Assembly (NCBI GenBank): GCA_905221605.1
Contig: CAJNDS010001990.1
Location: 376,001 to 440,000 of the forward strand
From: Symbiodinium natans
Taxonomy: Eukaryota > Sar > Dinophyceae > Suessiales > Symbiodiniaceae
DNA: 64,000 bases
Direction: 5' to 3'
Part shown: in pieces, positions 32,811 to 45,720 of the stretch
Layout of the letters: every line of letters begins with the position of its first letter
Numbering within the stretch: position 1 is the first letter of the stretch
The notes under the pieces: generated by a model
The model's database searches: none
What the model saw: only the letters and a program-made list of their open reading frames with translations
What the model was told of the DNA's origin: nothing
Made by a program: the position numbers and the translations under genes

Positions 32811-35000
32811 ACCGTGCTCCAAAGTGAGCATGAGTCGGCACAGGTCCGATTTCCCGTATCCGATGAGTTGAAGGGGGGTTTAGGGTTTAGGGTTTAGGGT
32901 TTAGGGTTTAGGGTTTAGGGTTTAGGGTTTAGGGTTTAGGGTTTAGGGTTTAGGGTTTAGGGATTCCAGGGTTGAGATTACTTGGAGGTTCATGGGGTAG
33001 CTATAAGTAGGGTTCTAAACATGGCAACTATACTTAGAACCCTAGTTTAACTGGCTTTTGGAGTACTGTACTTTAATACTTTTTTGGGTTCTGGGTTCCT
33101 ATTGTAGCTACTTATACCTAAAAAGTATATACTTTTTTTCCAGGGTCTACTCCAAAGGTAGGTTAAGGTACTTTATTATCCCTACTTGTAACTATCCACG
33201 AAGCTCCAAGGAAGTAGGCACTTAGCATGTTGAATCGGAAAGCTCTTGGCAACTGCCAGCTCTAAGACAACTAGCGCGGCCGTAGTGTGTTAATATATAT
33301 ATATATACCAATGTACATATACATAGCTGTTAGGGTTTAGGGTTTAGGGCTTAGGGTTTAGTGCTTAAGTAGGGTCCATAATTAGACCCTCCCACAACCC
33401 TGAACCCTAAACCCCAAACCCCCAAACCCCAAAACCCCAAAACCCCTAAACCCTAAATGCCTCCCTGCCAAGGTTTGATCGTGGACTGCTCTAGGCTGAC
33501 CCTCAGCAACTGGCTGCCATGCGTGCGATGCACTATCAGGGCCACAGCCTCGGAGTGTTCGGGGAGTTTTTGGGGAGTTTGAGGAATTTGTAGGGGGTTA
33601 AGGGATTTTTGGGATTGTACAGGGTTGTTTTTTGAACTCTTGTTGGGGTTTGGTGTTGGATTTTAGGGTTTTTTGGGTCTCGGGCTTGTGGGGTTTGAAT
33701 GGTTTAGTGGCTTATAGGTTTTTGGGGGTTGAGGGCTTAGGGGTTGGTCGGGTTTAGTTTGCGATTTCATGGTTTAGAGGCTTGTGAGGGTTTTGCGGGT
33801 TGAGGGCTTAGGGGTTTGTGGGGTTTAGTTTGCGAGTTGCAGGGTTCCGGGCATATGGAGGCTTGTGGAGGTTGAAAGGGTGAAGGGTTAATTGCAGAGC
33901 TGTGGGGCTAGAGGTTTCTTGGGTTTAGGGCGGTTTGGGCTTATGGCTTCATAGGGTTAAGGGGATGAGTGGGTTGGGGCGTATAGAGGGCTTCGGGTTT
34001 CGGACCCATGGCGCCCTTTTCAACTCTTTCGGGCTTACGGTTTCAGGGCTCGTGCTTCTGAACAAGCCTCAACCTGAGAAACGATCGCCCCGAGCCAGAC
34101 TGGATCTCGAGATTGTCGTGCTATTGGTCCGCCGGGTCAAGATACTAACGCCCGTAACCTCATAAACCCCATAAGAGCCATAAACCCCATGAAAGCCACA
34201 AAAGGGTTTAGGCTGTGAGGGTGTACCTTTAAGAACACCAAAATCACAACAAGAACCCCAAAAACACCCCAAAAAGGCAGGTTCTTTGGGGTTCTTACAG
34301 GTATAGGGTCCTGCCCTAAAACTGCCACCCTTGGAAACCCCATAATTAAAATAAACCCTTACAAGTTTACAAGCCCTGCAAACCCTATAAACTCTACATA
34401 AACCCTATCAACCCTATAAACCCTGTAAACCCTGTAAACCCTAAACTGAGGTGATCCGGGCCATTCAGCCCTTCGTGTCGCCCTTCTATGACCGTCTCCC
34501 GGGAGACATTGCAGTGCTCGACCCACCCTCGGTGGCGAACTCCGCTTCCCACCTGAAGTGGGGTTTAGGGTTTAGGCTTTAGGCTTAGGGCTTTAGGCTT
34601 CAGGCTTCAGGCTTCAGGCTTCAGGCTTTAGGCTTTAGGGTTTAGGGTTCACGGTTCAGGGCTCAGGGCTTTGGGTTTAGGGTTTAGGGTTTTGCGGGTG
34701 GGAGGGCAGGGCGAGGTGAGCAGTCCAACACTCAACGGCCAGTGTCTGCATTGGTTGGTTCTGAATTCGGGCCCTCTTCTGAGGAGTTCTTACAGCTTAA
34801 GAAACCAACCTAGTAGCTGAGCAGGTAACCTTTAACCTTTTGGGCTCTCTATAATTACGCCTACCATAATTGAAAGGTTAACCTTTCTTAGCCCAGGATA
34901 CTCAGCAACTAGGCCAAAAAAGGCCCATGAGTTGTCAGCCTTCTTTGGGCGCAAGCCTCAGCGTGTGAAGGTTGGGTGCCTGAGCAAGATTCCTCTTACA

Positions 35001-35031
<31 letters not shown>

Positions 35032-35194
35032 TGGGCTTTCAGTCGTCTAAAGTCTAGCCTAAACTGGCCTAAACCCCACATCCCTAAACCCAAAGTTTAG
35101 AGTTTAGGGTTTAGGGTTACGCCAAACCCGAAGCCCTCGCGAAGAGGCTTGGCTGATGCTCGCTCCATGGTTGGGACAGCCCACACGCGACTAG
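32811..35194 (+). CDS. Exon series E, unidentified protein, provisional
   Basis: Not recognised. Exons 32811-32877 (ESAQVRFPVSDELKG), 33473-about 33558 (LIVDCSRLTLSNWLPCVRC), 34451-34562 (FVSPFYDRLPGDIAVLDPPS) and 35145-35194 (AWLMLAPWLGQPTRD, then TAG). The first pair and the last pair join in phase; the middle join is unresolved. Donors of the first and third exons are G|GTTTAG from the adjoining telomere array. Third codon positions are strongly GC-rich. Confidence 0.5.
32979..33213. mobile_element. Family B element, diverged
   Basis: Left end TTACTTGGAGGTTCATGGGG, right end ATCCACGAAGCTCCAAG; longer and more diverged inside than the other copies. Confidence 0.6.
33560..34440. other. Degenerate telomere-like intron
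   Basis: GGGTTTTT- and GGCTTA-like units on the left, AACCCCATAA- and ACCCTATAA-like units on the right, no exon recognised. Confidence 0.5.
34561..34690 (+). repeat. GGCTTCA/GGCTTTA variant array
   Basis: Standard units give way to about eight copies of GGCTTCA or GGCTTTA and then return to TTTAGGG. Confidence 0.9.
35006..35031. repeat. Poly-G run
   Basis: About 26 consecutive G. Comparable runs: G at 37624-37653 and 29213-29231, C at 26179-26204, T at 37132-37157 and 52211-52238. Confidence 0.95.
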
Positions 35195-35480
35195 GGCCTT
35201 TTGATATGTTGAGCTTTGGCCCTTACTGGGCTTAAGGCGTTTTGGGGTTTCGGGTTTATGTACGTAGGCCTCTTATTCCCTTGGGGTCTAAGGTTTACAG
35301 TTCACAGGGGCTGAGGGTTTAAGGCGGCCCTTGGGATGGTTGTCCATTTTTCAAGATGTGCTTTCAGGTTTACAAGGGGTTTTCAAGCTTAGGGTGGCCC
35401 TTGAGATATGTTTACCTCTTCCCTTCTTACGTTCAAAAAGGGATCGCATTCAGGAATTATGTTTTCAGAGGATTTTCAAG

Positions 35481-35557
35481 GGACAGCCCAGGCGAAGTCG
35501 TGCACTTTGTGAAGTCAGCCGACTTCGGAGCGTATGCTCCCAGGGCCCTGGAATCGA
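35481..35557 (+). CDS. Candidate exon, unidentified
   Basis: Frame encoding SPGEVVHFVKSADFGAYAP with GC-rich third positions; acceptor TTCAAG. Isolated from other exons. Confidence 0.35.
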
Positions 35558-36004
35558 GTAGAGAGGATGCTGGCTTTTGGTTCCTGCCGTCCCCTTGAGA
35601 CGGGCTTAGCAGAAGATTCACAGGTTGGTTCAAAGCATCAGCCTGCAAAGACAAGATTCTTTCGCGGCCTTGGCATGTGCAAAATGCACATCTGACGTTG
35701 GCGTCGCCAGTATTTCCACTGATTTCAAAGCCATGCCACATTGCCACATGCCCTGATATGCCCTGTGTACAGACTGCCAGATGTCTTGGCCTTGGCACAC
35801 CTAAGGGAGAACCAATCCCTTGTGGGCTCGTGCAGAGACTCGGCTGACTAGCTGCCATGGACACTGAGGAGCATTTGGGGGTTGTTCTGAATCGGGGAAC
35901 CCTGAAACCCTAAACCCTAAACCCAAAACCCTAAACCCTAAACCCTAAACATCCCAAACCCTAACCGGCCCTCAGCCCTGAACCCTCACAAAGCGGCCGC
36001 ACAG

Positions 36005-36109
36005 AACAACCTCCACTTTGGAGGTGCAAACCGTAGCTTCGACAATTCACGGCAAGTCACCAAAGTCGACACCACAGGCCAGTATTCCATGAACAGTGGC
36101 GCCCTCTGA
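36005..36109 (+). CDS. Candidate terminal exon, unidentified
   Basis: Acceptor CACAG, 34 codons (FGGANRSFDNSRQVTKVD) and stop TGA 36107-36109. Preceded by a CCCTAAA array at 35903-35951. The protein end TTGQYSMNSGAL is not recognised. Confidence 0.5.
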   Translation, partial: NNLHFGGANRSFDNSRQVTKVDTTGQYSMNSGAL

Positions 36110-36414
36110 GGGCCCTGCACGAAGGCACTTCGACTGGAAGAATGCAGCCACCACCCTTACTCCGCAAGGGCCTTACACCCTACACTGTCAGCTTCACCTT
36201 CCTGACCGGCCTTCAAGGTTCTTTTTGCCTTCACGTCCCGTTGCGTGTATGATTAAGTCATTGACCCAAGCTGTTCAACAGCTGCATGTAAATTCGCCAG
36301 TTTTGGTGTGCTCAATGTATGGACCAGCTTCGCTTGGTAGCTTACATTTGCAATTGCCCGTTCTGCTCGATGGACTAAGTAGCAGGGCACGTCCCTCGGC
36401 AGAATCAGTACAGG
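36110..36414. other. Probable intergenic region
   Basis: An open frame of 110 codons starting at 36096 overlaps the preceding exon in another frame and shows no domain; not called. Confidence 0.4.
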
Positions 36415-36508
36415 GTTTAGGGTTTTAGGGTTTAGGGTTTAGGGTTTAGGGTTTAGGGTTTAGGGTTTAGGGTTTGAGGCGCGGGCAATCGACATTTTTT
36501 GCTCCCAG

Positions 36509-37125
36509 GCATGCCAGTGATTTTCTCGGGACCCGGTCCCGGGCATCACGCCGCTAGCACCCTCCACTCCGAGGGCAAAAAAGAACACGGGATGTGCGTG
36601 GGGTTTAGGGGTTTAGGGTTTAGGGTTTAGGGTTTAGGGTTTAGGAGGGGTATCAAGCTGGCACCCGGAGTAGGCCCTTATCTCCCTTCTTTAAGGGTTA
36701 GGGTTCGCGCAGTGTACCCCTTACAACCAAGAAGGGCACCCTTTTTTTTCCTAGGTGACTCCTGCGTCGAGGAAGGGTATAAGGATCTTTTTGTTGAGGG
36801 TTTAGGGGTCCCTCAGGCGCCAAGGCCCAAGCATTGCCTGATCCCCAGCAAGCAACCTTGGAAGCCCGACGAGCCCTACTTGGAGGTTCACTGTACTTGA
36901 AAAACCAATTATAGCTACACTTAGAACCCACTCATAAGCCCCTGAAGTGCTCTAATATAGGGTGAAAAGTACAGTAACAAGTACAGCTATAGTTGGATAA
37001 AGTACCATGAACCTCCAAATAGAATTGGCACCGTACACCCTGTACTTCCTACTTGTACAATCCCTAGTCAGGCATATGAGAAAGATCCCTATTCTGCTGC
37101 AATCACAATTCTTTGGGATTCTTGG

Positions 37126-37157
<32 letters not shown>

Positions 37158-37623
37158 CACTTTTGGGTACTGTAATTGCAAAGACCCACACGTAATCTTT
37201 TGCTAGGGGTCCTAGTTCAGTATAGTATTCAGTGAATATGAACCCTCCGCCCGATTAGGGCTCATTTTGTCCCAGGGACTGGAGCCCGGAAATCCTCAAC
37301 GAGCAAAGTCCCTCGAACGCTACTTTATAGGGGTCGGAATAAGCACTAACAGAATTCCCTTATGATCCCTGTAGAACTATACTACAATAGCCACCAACCC
37401 TAAACCCGAAATCGCTAAACCCCATACAACTATACTATGATACTAGAATCAACCTAAAATGGCCTAAAACCCCCCTAAACCCTAAACCCTAAACCCTAAA
37501 ACCCTATTCTCCCCCGACCCCTAGGTCCTGGCGGTCTTTTAGAGGTGGTCAACTTGATTTGCACGTCTGCCCGGGCTCTGTCTTTTTGCGGGGTTTAGGG
37601 TTTAGTGTTTGGGGTTTAGGCGG

Positions 37624-37655
<32 letters not shown>

Positions 37656-38786
37656 CGGTTGGACTGGTTTGAATTGAATGCAAATAAACATGGGTGTGTT
37701 TCTTATTCGTTGGCAATGTCCCATACATTTTGTGTTCTTGAAGGGGGCACTAGGAACGTTTGAGGTCGCAGGGTTCTGCATGCTTTCCGGTTGGTTTTGA
37801 GGGCTATTGAGGGTTTCGAGGGCTTGGGGCCTTTGGGTTTTGATCAGGTTTGGGATACACGACGTTTCCAGGCCTTCCTCTACCCACCCCCATCCCCTTC
37901 CGCAAGCTTTCGTCAGGAGTCGCTCGCGGCATCCCAACCATAAACAAGGTCAACCATCAACAAAGTGACGCCCTACGAAACGACCTGCCCTCTGGCACAG
38001 GTGTTTTTGGCCCACGCATGATAAACGACGACTCTGGGTTCAGAACTTCGTGTTTGGAGGAGTGATCACTGTGCGGGCAATGCAATTTTCGGTAGCGTGC
38101 ATTCTTGCGCGTCTGTAGTTTCGCTGTGGTGCAGCCTTTCAATCAAAGGGTAGTTACAAGCAGCCAGCGATTTGGAGACCACACAAGTTTTGGTGCCAGA
38201 GCTTCGCTACTTTTTCGCCTGTTCATTCGGGGCACCGACCCTTCTGGGCCACCAAATTTCACATTTCGTGTTTCGAACAGGCAAGAGAACGTTGGTTTCA
38301 GGCTGCTGCACGTTGAACATGTCACAATGCAACTTCAGCGTACGACTTCTTTTGCTGCTTTGGGCTTTAAGTCTTAGCTACCCTAAACCCTATAAACCCC
38401 AAACCCTAAAAGCCCTAAACCGTTGGGGTGCACGTCTTCAGGGTCCTCTTTGGTGTGTGCACGAACCCCAAAGTCTACCTCTCGAAGTGCCAGGCCAACC
38501 ACGACGAGTGCAAGGGAACTGCGCGTGAAGTGGCAGCAGAAGGAGGGCTTTAGGGATGTTCGAAACCTCAACAACATAGAAGCCCAAAAACCATAAAGCC
38601 CTAAGACGCTAAGAGATCCTAAAACCATAAAGCCAAACACCCTTTTATAAACTCTAAAGCCTAAAACCCAAAAAGCCCAGAAGCCCTGTGCTCTAACGCC
38701 CTACACCCTCAACTAAAGGGCTCACGCATGCGCAGTGGCAAGATTCCCCTGGTTCTTAGTAGGGAATGCGGGAATCAGGGCCCCAT

Positions 38787-38824
<38 letters not shown>

Positions 38825-39058
38825 ATATATATATACATATATGTATATATATATATGCATACCCTTTAAGGGACTATATACATACCCTTTAAGGGACTAT
38901 ATTAGGGTACCCTCGTTCTCTACAAAGAGCCACCCTTTAAGGGACTATATAGGGTACCCTCATTCTCTACAAAGAGCAGAGCCAGCAAGATTGCGGGTGC
39001 GAGCTCCTTAGAGTGAAGCCTCTGCCTGCTCTCCAGGCTCTGAGCCACCTGGACAAGG
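36509..39058 (+). CDS. Exon series F, unidentified protein(s), provisional
   Basis: Not recognised. A possible start ATG at 36511 directly follows CAGGC. Exons 36509-36597 (MPVIFSGPGPGHHAASTL) and 36817-36885 (HCLIPSKQPWKPDEPYLE) join in phase; the latter ends in the left end of a family B element. Further candidates: 37276-about 37321, 37543-37592 (VVNLICTSARALSF), 37917-38065 (NKVNHQQSDALRNDLPSG, then TGA), 38442-38546 (four Cys; CTNPKVYLSKCQANHDECKG; GC donor) and 39012-39058 (LPALQALSHLDK), the last two joining in phase. The GPGPGHH segment faintly recalls PG-rich repeats, too weakly to name. The TGA at 38063 suggests two genes. Confidence 0.45.
36877..37022. mobile_element. Short inverted-repeat element, family B
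   Basis: About 146 bp with ends TACTTGGAGGTTCACTGTAC and AAGTACCATGAACCTCCAAA. Left end overlaps the last nine bases of exon 36817-36885 and supplies its donor. Confidence 0.75.
38070..38430. other. No confident gene
   Basis: Overlapping open frames on both strands without domain or GC-rich third positions. Confidence 0.4.
38868..38978. repeat. Short tandem repeats ACCCTTTAAGGGACTATATA
   Basis: Three copies; the last two also share GTACCCTCRTTCTCTACAAA. The unit contains the palindrome CCCTTTAAGGG. Confidence 0.85.
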
Positions 39059-39119
39059 GTTTAGGGTTTAGGGTTTAAGGGTTAAGGGTTTAGGGTTTAG
39101 GGTTTAGGGTTCAGGGTTC

Positions 39120-39820
39120 ACAGTGTATAGGCTGTAGGGTAGGGTTAGGCTTTAGTTTCGGTTTAGGGTTTAGTTTCTTGTTTGTGTGGGGAACTCTAAG
39201 CTGGTTCAATAGCGGCAGTCTGCCTGAGCTGCCTGTTCTTGGAACAGCACAAATAAGGCCCCCAGCAAGCCCCTACCCTAAACCCTCAACCCTAACCCTA
39301 ACTAAACCCTATAACCCTAAGTGGCATGGACCTTTAGGGTCTATTTGGCACTTCCTTTTTGTTTGCTATTTAAACGGTTCAATTCACACGTACAATTTGT
39401 AGGGTTTAGGTTTAAGGCAAAATTTATGGCTTAGGGCTAGTTCGGTTCACGGCTCAGGGCTCCCATGTTTGGCATCACATCTCTTATTTTCCTAGGGCTT
39501 CGCCACCTACCATCTCATTCTAGGGTGTATGTTTTCCATTCAACCCTCGTTTAAGGGTCTGGTGTTTGCCATAAATATACTACTTTAAAAAAACAATAAT
39601 AACATAAATACCGCTAACTACAGGAGCTGCTGGAAATGACAAACCCTGAGCGCTCTCAAGTGTGTTGCTTCAAATAAGACGATAGTATACTCCTTTCTTG
39701 GTAAATATTCCCATGACCATATTGTTGTTTTAGCCGCTTTTAGCCTTTTCCTATTAGTATTGTTTTTGTTTACCTGATATAACACGAAGGAAGGGGAAAG
39801 GGAAAACACCACTTCATCTC
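39120..39820. other. No gene seen
   Basis: Degraded telomere units to about 39440, then AT-rich unique sequence; marks the end of the exon-island region. Confidence 0.5.
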
Positions 39821-39859
39821 GATGTATTTATCTCTCATTTCCTTCCCTCTCAAGATTTT

Positions 39860-40915
<1,056 letters not shown>

Positions 40916-40960
40916 TGAAGATAAGATAAGGGTGAAAAGGTGAAAAGAATGAAAACAAAA

Positions 40961-41265
40961 ATCTAACAGCAAAGTAGCTAAACAAAACCTTCTGGCCTAC
41001 CCCTTCAACTCTAAACCACCCTAAACCCTCGGTACATTGAGATATAACAGCACAGTTCCCGTAGCATGCTATATCAGAAACCATTTCTTCCTACGAGACG
41101 TACAACCGCCTAAAACACGGTGACAAAAAATCAAACAGCGAGGCATCTGAAAAAACTTTCTGGCCTTCCCCTTCAACTCTAAACCACTAAACCCTCACTA
41201 TATAAAGGCTTAACAGCACAGTTCCCGTAGCATGCTATGTCATTTCTTCCTACGAGACGCGCAAC
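40961..41265. repeat. Two direct copies of about 150 bp
   Basis: Shared segments include TTCAACTCTAAACCAC, AACAGCACAGTTCCCGTAGC and TTTCTTCCTACGAGACG in both 40961-41108 and 41132-41265. Confidence 0.85.
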
Positions 41266-41269
41266 ATAA

Positions 41270-41800
41270 ACCAAGGCTTCGTATACTTTTTGTAGTCAGG
41301 GTGTGATACCCTGTTGCTTTGGACGAGTATTACGTCAGACCTTATGCGCCTGTGAGTCTTGCGGATAATTGGAATCGAAAATAAGCATTATCCTTGACAA
41401 ATGATAACCATGATGGGAGACCTGTGGGAAACATTGAGAATGAAAAGCAAGATACTTGCGAGCAATTACTTGCAGCCTGTTGGAAGGTCTCAGGAAATCG
41501 CGAAAGGATATTTGCTCACAGTATTCTCGTGTCCCTGGGGCTTACAGTAAACGATTTTGCGCATTACCCTGTGCGCTCGAATACTTCTTAGTCTCATGGT
41601 TCGTTCTCCGCTATCGGTATTTGATATGCCATACATTTTTCCTATACACACACTTGATGTGGGCACCTACTCTACGTACTTTCTCTTTGCGTTTTGCTGA
41701 CTGAGAGATGTTTTCAGGTGTGAAAAGGCCTCACGCGCCAACATCTGCTTCTGGACAACAAAGTAGAGATAATATGTTTTGTGCAGGGGGGGGCCAAGAC
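41270..41800. other. No gene seen
   Basis: Unique sequence with one 65-codon frame (41394-41591), no domain. Confidence 0.4.
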
Positions 41801-41801
41801 A

Positions 41802-42343
41802 GTGCTTAATCGGCCCTGGGTTTGACGATTGAAGATTGAAGACGCCGGGGAATTCTCCCCGGAGCATCTTCAATCCCAGACCCATGCCGATTAAGCACTT
41901 CATCTGCCTAATCGGCCCAGGGTTAAAAGTTTAGGATTGAAGATGCTCCGGGGAGAGTTCCCGGGCATCTTCAATCTTCAATCTTCAAACACAGGGCCGA
42001 TTAAGCACTCCACCTGCTGCTTAATCGGCCCTTGTATGGAAGATTGAAGATTGAATATGCCGGGGAACTCTCCCCGGAGTATCTTCAACCCCAGACCCCT
42101 GCCGATTAAGCACTTCATCTGCCTAATCGGCCCAGGGCTGAGAATCTAGGATTGAAGGTGCTCCGGGGAGAGTTCCCGGGCATCTTCAATCTTCAAACCC
42201 AGGGCCGATTAAGCAGGTGGAGTGCTCAATCGGACTTGAGGCCGAAGGATCAGGAGTGAAGATGCTCGGGGAGAGTTCCCCGGCATCGTCAATCCTTAAT
42301 CTTCAAACCCAGGGCCGATTCAGCAGCTGGAGCGCTTACTCGG
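41802..42343. mobile_element. Cluster of hairpin elements with ends GCTTAATCGGCC
   Basis: About five hairpins of roughly 95-110 bp in a row. Each has ends GCTTAATCGGCCC / GGGCCGATTAAGC, arms around TTGAAGATGC, and a centre like CCGGGGAGAGTTCCCGG. Adjacent hairpins share borders such as GATTAAGCACTTCATCTGCC. No coding capacity. Confidence 0.8.
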
Positions 42344-42519
42344 CTAGTTCAGTATTTCATATGCTCTGCTAAAGTTTTCTGTGGCATTTTCAAGCCCCCC
42401 TCCCAAAGACCCATCTGTACTTTCGTGTTTGGGACACCGAAGTAATGTAAGCCAAAGCTAAATGAAAGGGAAGAAGTCCCTTTTTCCTCTGCCTATCTTC
42501 TTCCTCCCACTCCTCTCTT

Positions 42520-45500
42520 CCTCTCCTATTCTTCTCTTAGCGAAGAGCATGGAGTGATGAGAGGGAAGGGGTGAAAGCGGATGAGAAAAGTGACGGAGAG
42601 GGCAGGGCAAAAACTTCATTTCCTTACCTTCTTCGTCCCTCTCACCTCTCCTTCTCATCGTTCTCTTGCTTTCTCGTTTGAGAAGGATGTGGAAAGGAGG
42701 GAAGGGCAGGGCATGGAACAAGGCGAGGGAAGGGGCAGGGGCGAAGGCGGAACACAGAGAGAGGGGGGGCGAAATCGAGTGAGAAAGGACGGAACAAGGA
42801 AGAGATGAGGAAAAATGCCTCAGAAGAGGAAGCGGGAGATGCCCTATCCCATCCCAAAGTTGCTGTATCTCAGGGGCCTCGGGAGTTGGCAGGGGCTCCC
42901 CAAAACCTCCCAAATGTAGGGGCCTTTAGAGGCTAGAGCTTCCAGTGGCATCCAACCCTCCCTCCCAGCTCGACATGAGACATTGCCTCTCCTCCCCTCC
43001 CCTCACCTCTTCCTTTCCTCGCAGAAAGAGACAGATCATAGTCCGCCGCCGTCTTATCACGCCCTTCATTCTCCTTGCTTAAGCTTGCCTTTTCTATCCC
43101 CCCTACTTATTGGCAAAAGGGACAGAAGAGGAAAGGCCCATGGGCTGGACACGAGAAAAGCGAGAGCGGGGTCAAGGAGGAGAACGAACATGGAGAAGAA
43201 AGGAAGGAGAGCTAGAGGGAGGATAGAGAGATAGAGAGGAGAAATGAAGGACAAAGACCGTGGAAGAAAGGCGTGAGCGATGCTCGGGACATAAGTGTAA
43301 GGGGTGAGGAAAAGGAGCAGTGGATAACAAAAACAAGTGTCCTGCTTTACCTCTTCTCTTTCCTTCTTGATCTTCCCTGACCCCTTTTTGTTCTCCAAGC
43401 GGCCCTCTTTTCACCATCGCTTCCTTCTTCCTCTTCTTCGTTGTCTGTTTCCTTCACCCTGTTCCCCTATCTGTCGCTCTTCCACCGTCTTCCTTCTTCC
43501 TCTTCTGCCTAATTGTTGTCTCAGTCTCTTTGCTTCTCTATCTGTCTCCATCTCTCTCGGCGTCTTCTGTTCATTGCTTATTCTCCTCTTCCTCTCCTAT
43601 TCTTCTCTTAGCGTAGAGCATGGAGTGATGAGAGGGAAGGGGTGAAAGCGGATGAGAAAAGTGACGGAGAGGGCAGGGCAAAAACTTCATTTCCTTACCT
43701 TCTTCGTCCCTCTCACCTCTCCTTCTCATCGTTCTCTTGCTTTCTCGTTTGAGAAGGATGTGGAAAGGAGGGAAGGGCAGGGCATGGAACAAGGCGAGGG
43801 AAGGGGCAGGGGCGAAGGCGGAACACAGAGAGAGGGGGGGCGAAATCGAGTGAGAAAGGACGGAACAAGGAAGAGATGAGGAAAAATGCCTCAGAAGAGG
43901 AAGCGGGAGATGCCCTATCCCATCCCAAAGTTGCTGTATCTCAGGGGCCTCGGGAGTTGGCAGGGGCTCCCCAAAACCTCCCAAATGTAGGGGCCTTTAG
44001 AGGCTAGAGCTTCCAGTGGCATCCAACCCTCCCTCCCAGCTCGACATGAGACATTGCCTCTCCTCCCCTCCCCTCACCTCTTCCTTTCCTCGCAGAAAGA
44101 GACAGATCATAGTCCGCCATCTTATCACGCCCTTCATTCTCCTTGCTTAAGCTTGCCTTTTCTATCCCCCCTACTTATTGGCAAAAGGGACAGAAGAGGA
44201 AAGGCCCATGGGCTGGACACGAGAAAAGCGAGAGCGGGGTCAAGGAGGAGAACGAACATGGAGAAGAAAGGAAGGAGAGCTAGAGGGAGGATAGAGAGAT
44301 AGAGAGGAGAAATGAAGGACAAAGACCGTGGAAGAAAGGCGTGAGCGATGCTCGGGACATAAGTGTAAGGGGTGAGGAAAAGGAACAGTGGATAACAAAA
44401 ACAAGTGCCCTGCTTTACCTCTTCTCTTTCCTTCTTGATCTTCCCTGATCCCTTTTTGTTCTCCAAGCGGCCCTCTTTTCACCATCGCTTCCTTCTTCCT
44501 CTTCTTCGTTGTCTGTTTCCTTCACCCTGTTCCCCTATCTGTCGCTCTTCCACCGTCTTCCTTCTTCCTCTTCTGCCTAATTGTTGTCTCAGTCTCTTTG
44601 CTTCTCTATCTGTCTCCATCTCTCTCGGCGTCTTCTGTTCATTGCTTATTCTCCTCTTCCTCTCCTATTCTTCTCTTAGCGTAGAGCATGGAGTGATGAG
44701 AGGGAAGGGGTGAAAGCGGATGAGAAAAGTGACGGAGAGGGCAGGGCAAAAACTTCATTTCCTTACCTTCTTCGTCCCTCTCACCTCTCCTTCTCATCGT
44801 TCTCTTGCTTTCTCGTTTGAGAAGGATGTGGAAAGGAGGGAAGGGCAGGGCATGGAACAAGGCGAGGGAAGGGGCAGGGGCGAAGGCGGAACACAGAGAG
44901 AGGGGGGGCGAAATCGAGTGAGAAAGGACGGAACAAGGAAGAGATGAGGAAAAATGCCTCAGAAGAGGAAGCGGGAGATGCCCTATCCCATCCCAAAGTT
45001 GCTGTATCTCAGGGGCCTCGGGAGTTGGCAGGGGCTCCCCAAAACCTCCCAAATGTAGGGGCCTTTAGAGGCTAGAGCTTCCAGTGGCATCCAACCCTCC
45101 CTCCCAGCTCGACATGAGACATTGCCTCTCCTCCCCTCCCCTCACCTCTTCCTTTCCTCGCAGAAAGAGACAGATCATAGTCCGCCATCTTATCACGCCC
45201 TTCATTCTCCTTGCTTAAGCTTGCCTTTTCTATCCCCCCTACTTATTGGCAAAAGGGACAGAAGAGGAAAGGCCCATGGGCTGGACACGAGAAAAGCGAG
45301 AGCGGGGTCAAGGAGGAGAACGAACATGGAGAAGAAAGGAAGGAGAGCTAGAGGGAGGATAGAGAGATAGAGAGGAGAAATGAAGGACAAAGACCGTGGA
45401 AGAAAGGCGTGAGCGATGCTCGGGACATAAGTGTAAGGGGTGAGGAAAAGGAACAGTGGATAACAAAAACAAGTGTCCTGCTTTACCTCTTCTCTTTCCT

Positions 45501-45720
45501 TCTTGATCTTCCCTGACCCCTTTTTGTTCTCCAAGCGGCCCTCTTTTCACCATCGCTTCCTTCTTCCTCTTCTTCGTTGTCTGTTTCCTTCACCCTGTTC
45601 CCCTATCTGTCGCTCTTCCACCGTCTTCCTTCTTCCTCTTCTGCCTAATTGTTGTCTCAGTCTCTTTGCTTCTCTATCTGTCTCCATCTCTCTCACTCCG
45701 GCGCCCCCCGGCGTTTTCTG
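42520..45720. repeat. Three tandem units of about 1.07 kb
   Basis: Units start near 42520, 43584 and 44652 (periods 1071 and 1068 bp) and are almost identical; unit 1 has an extra CGC near 43045. Purine- and pyrimidine-rich blocks alternate. Six open frames of 71-155 codons recur in each unit on both strands but none shows a domain or biased third positions. Unit 3 ends with an insertion around 45695-45710 before diverging. Confidence 0.9.

Noticed and set aside
38105-38528. Overlapping frames of 60-118 codons
   Set aside because: Composition like non-coding neighbours; the true candidate exon begins at 38442 in another frame.
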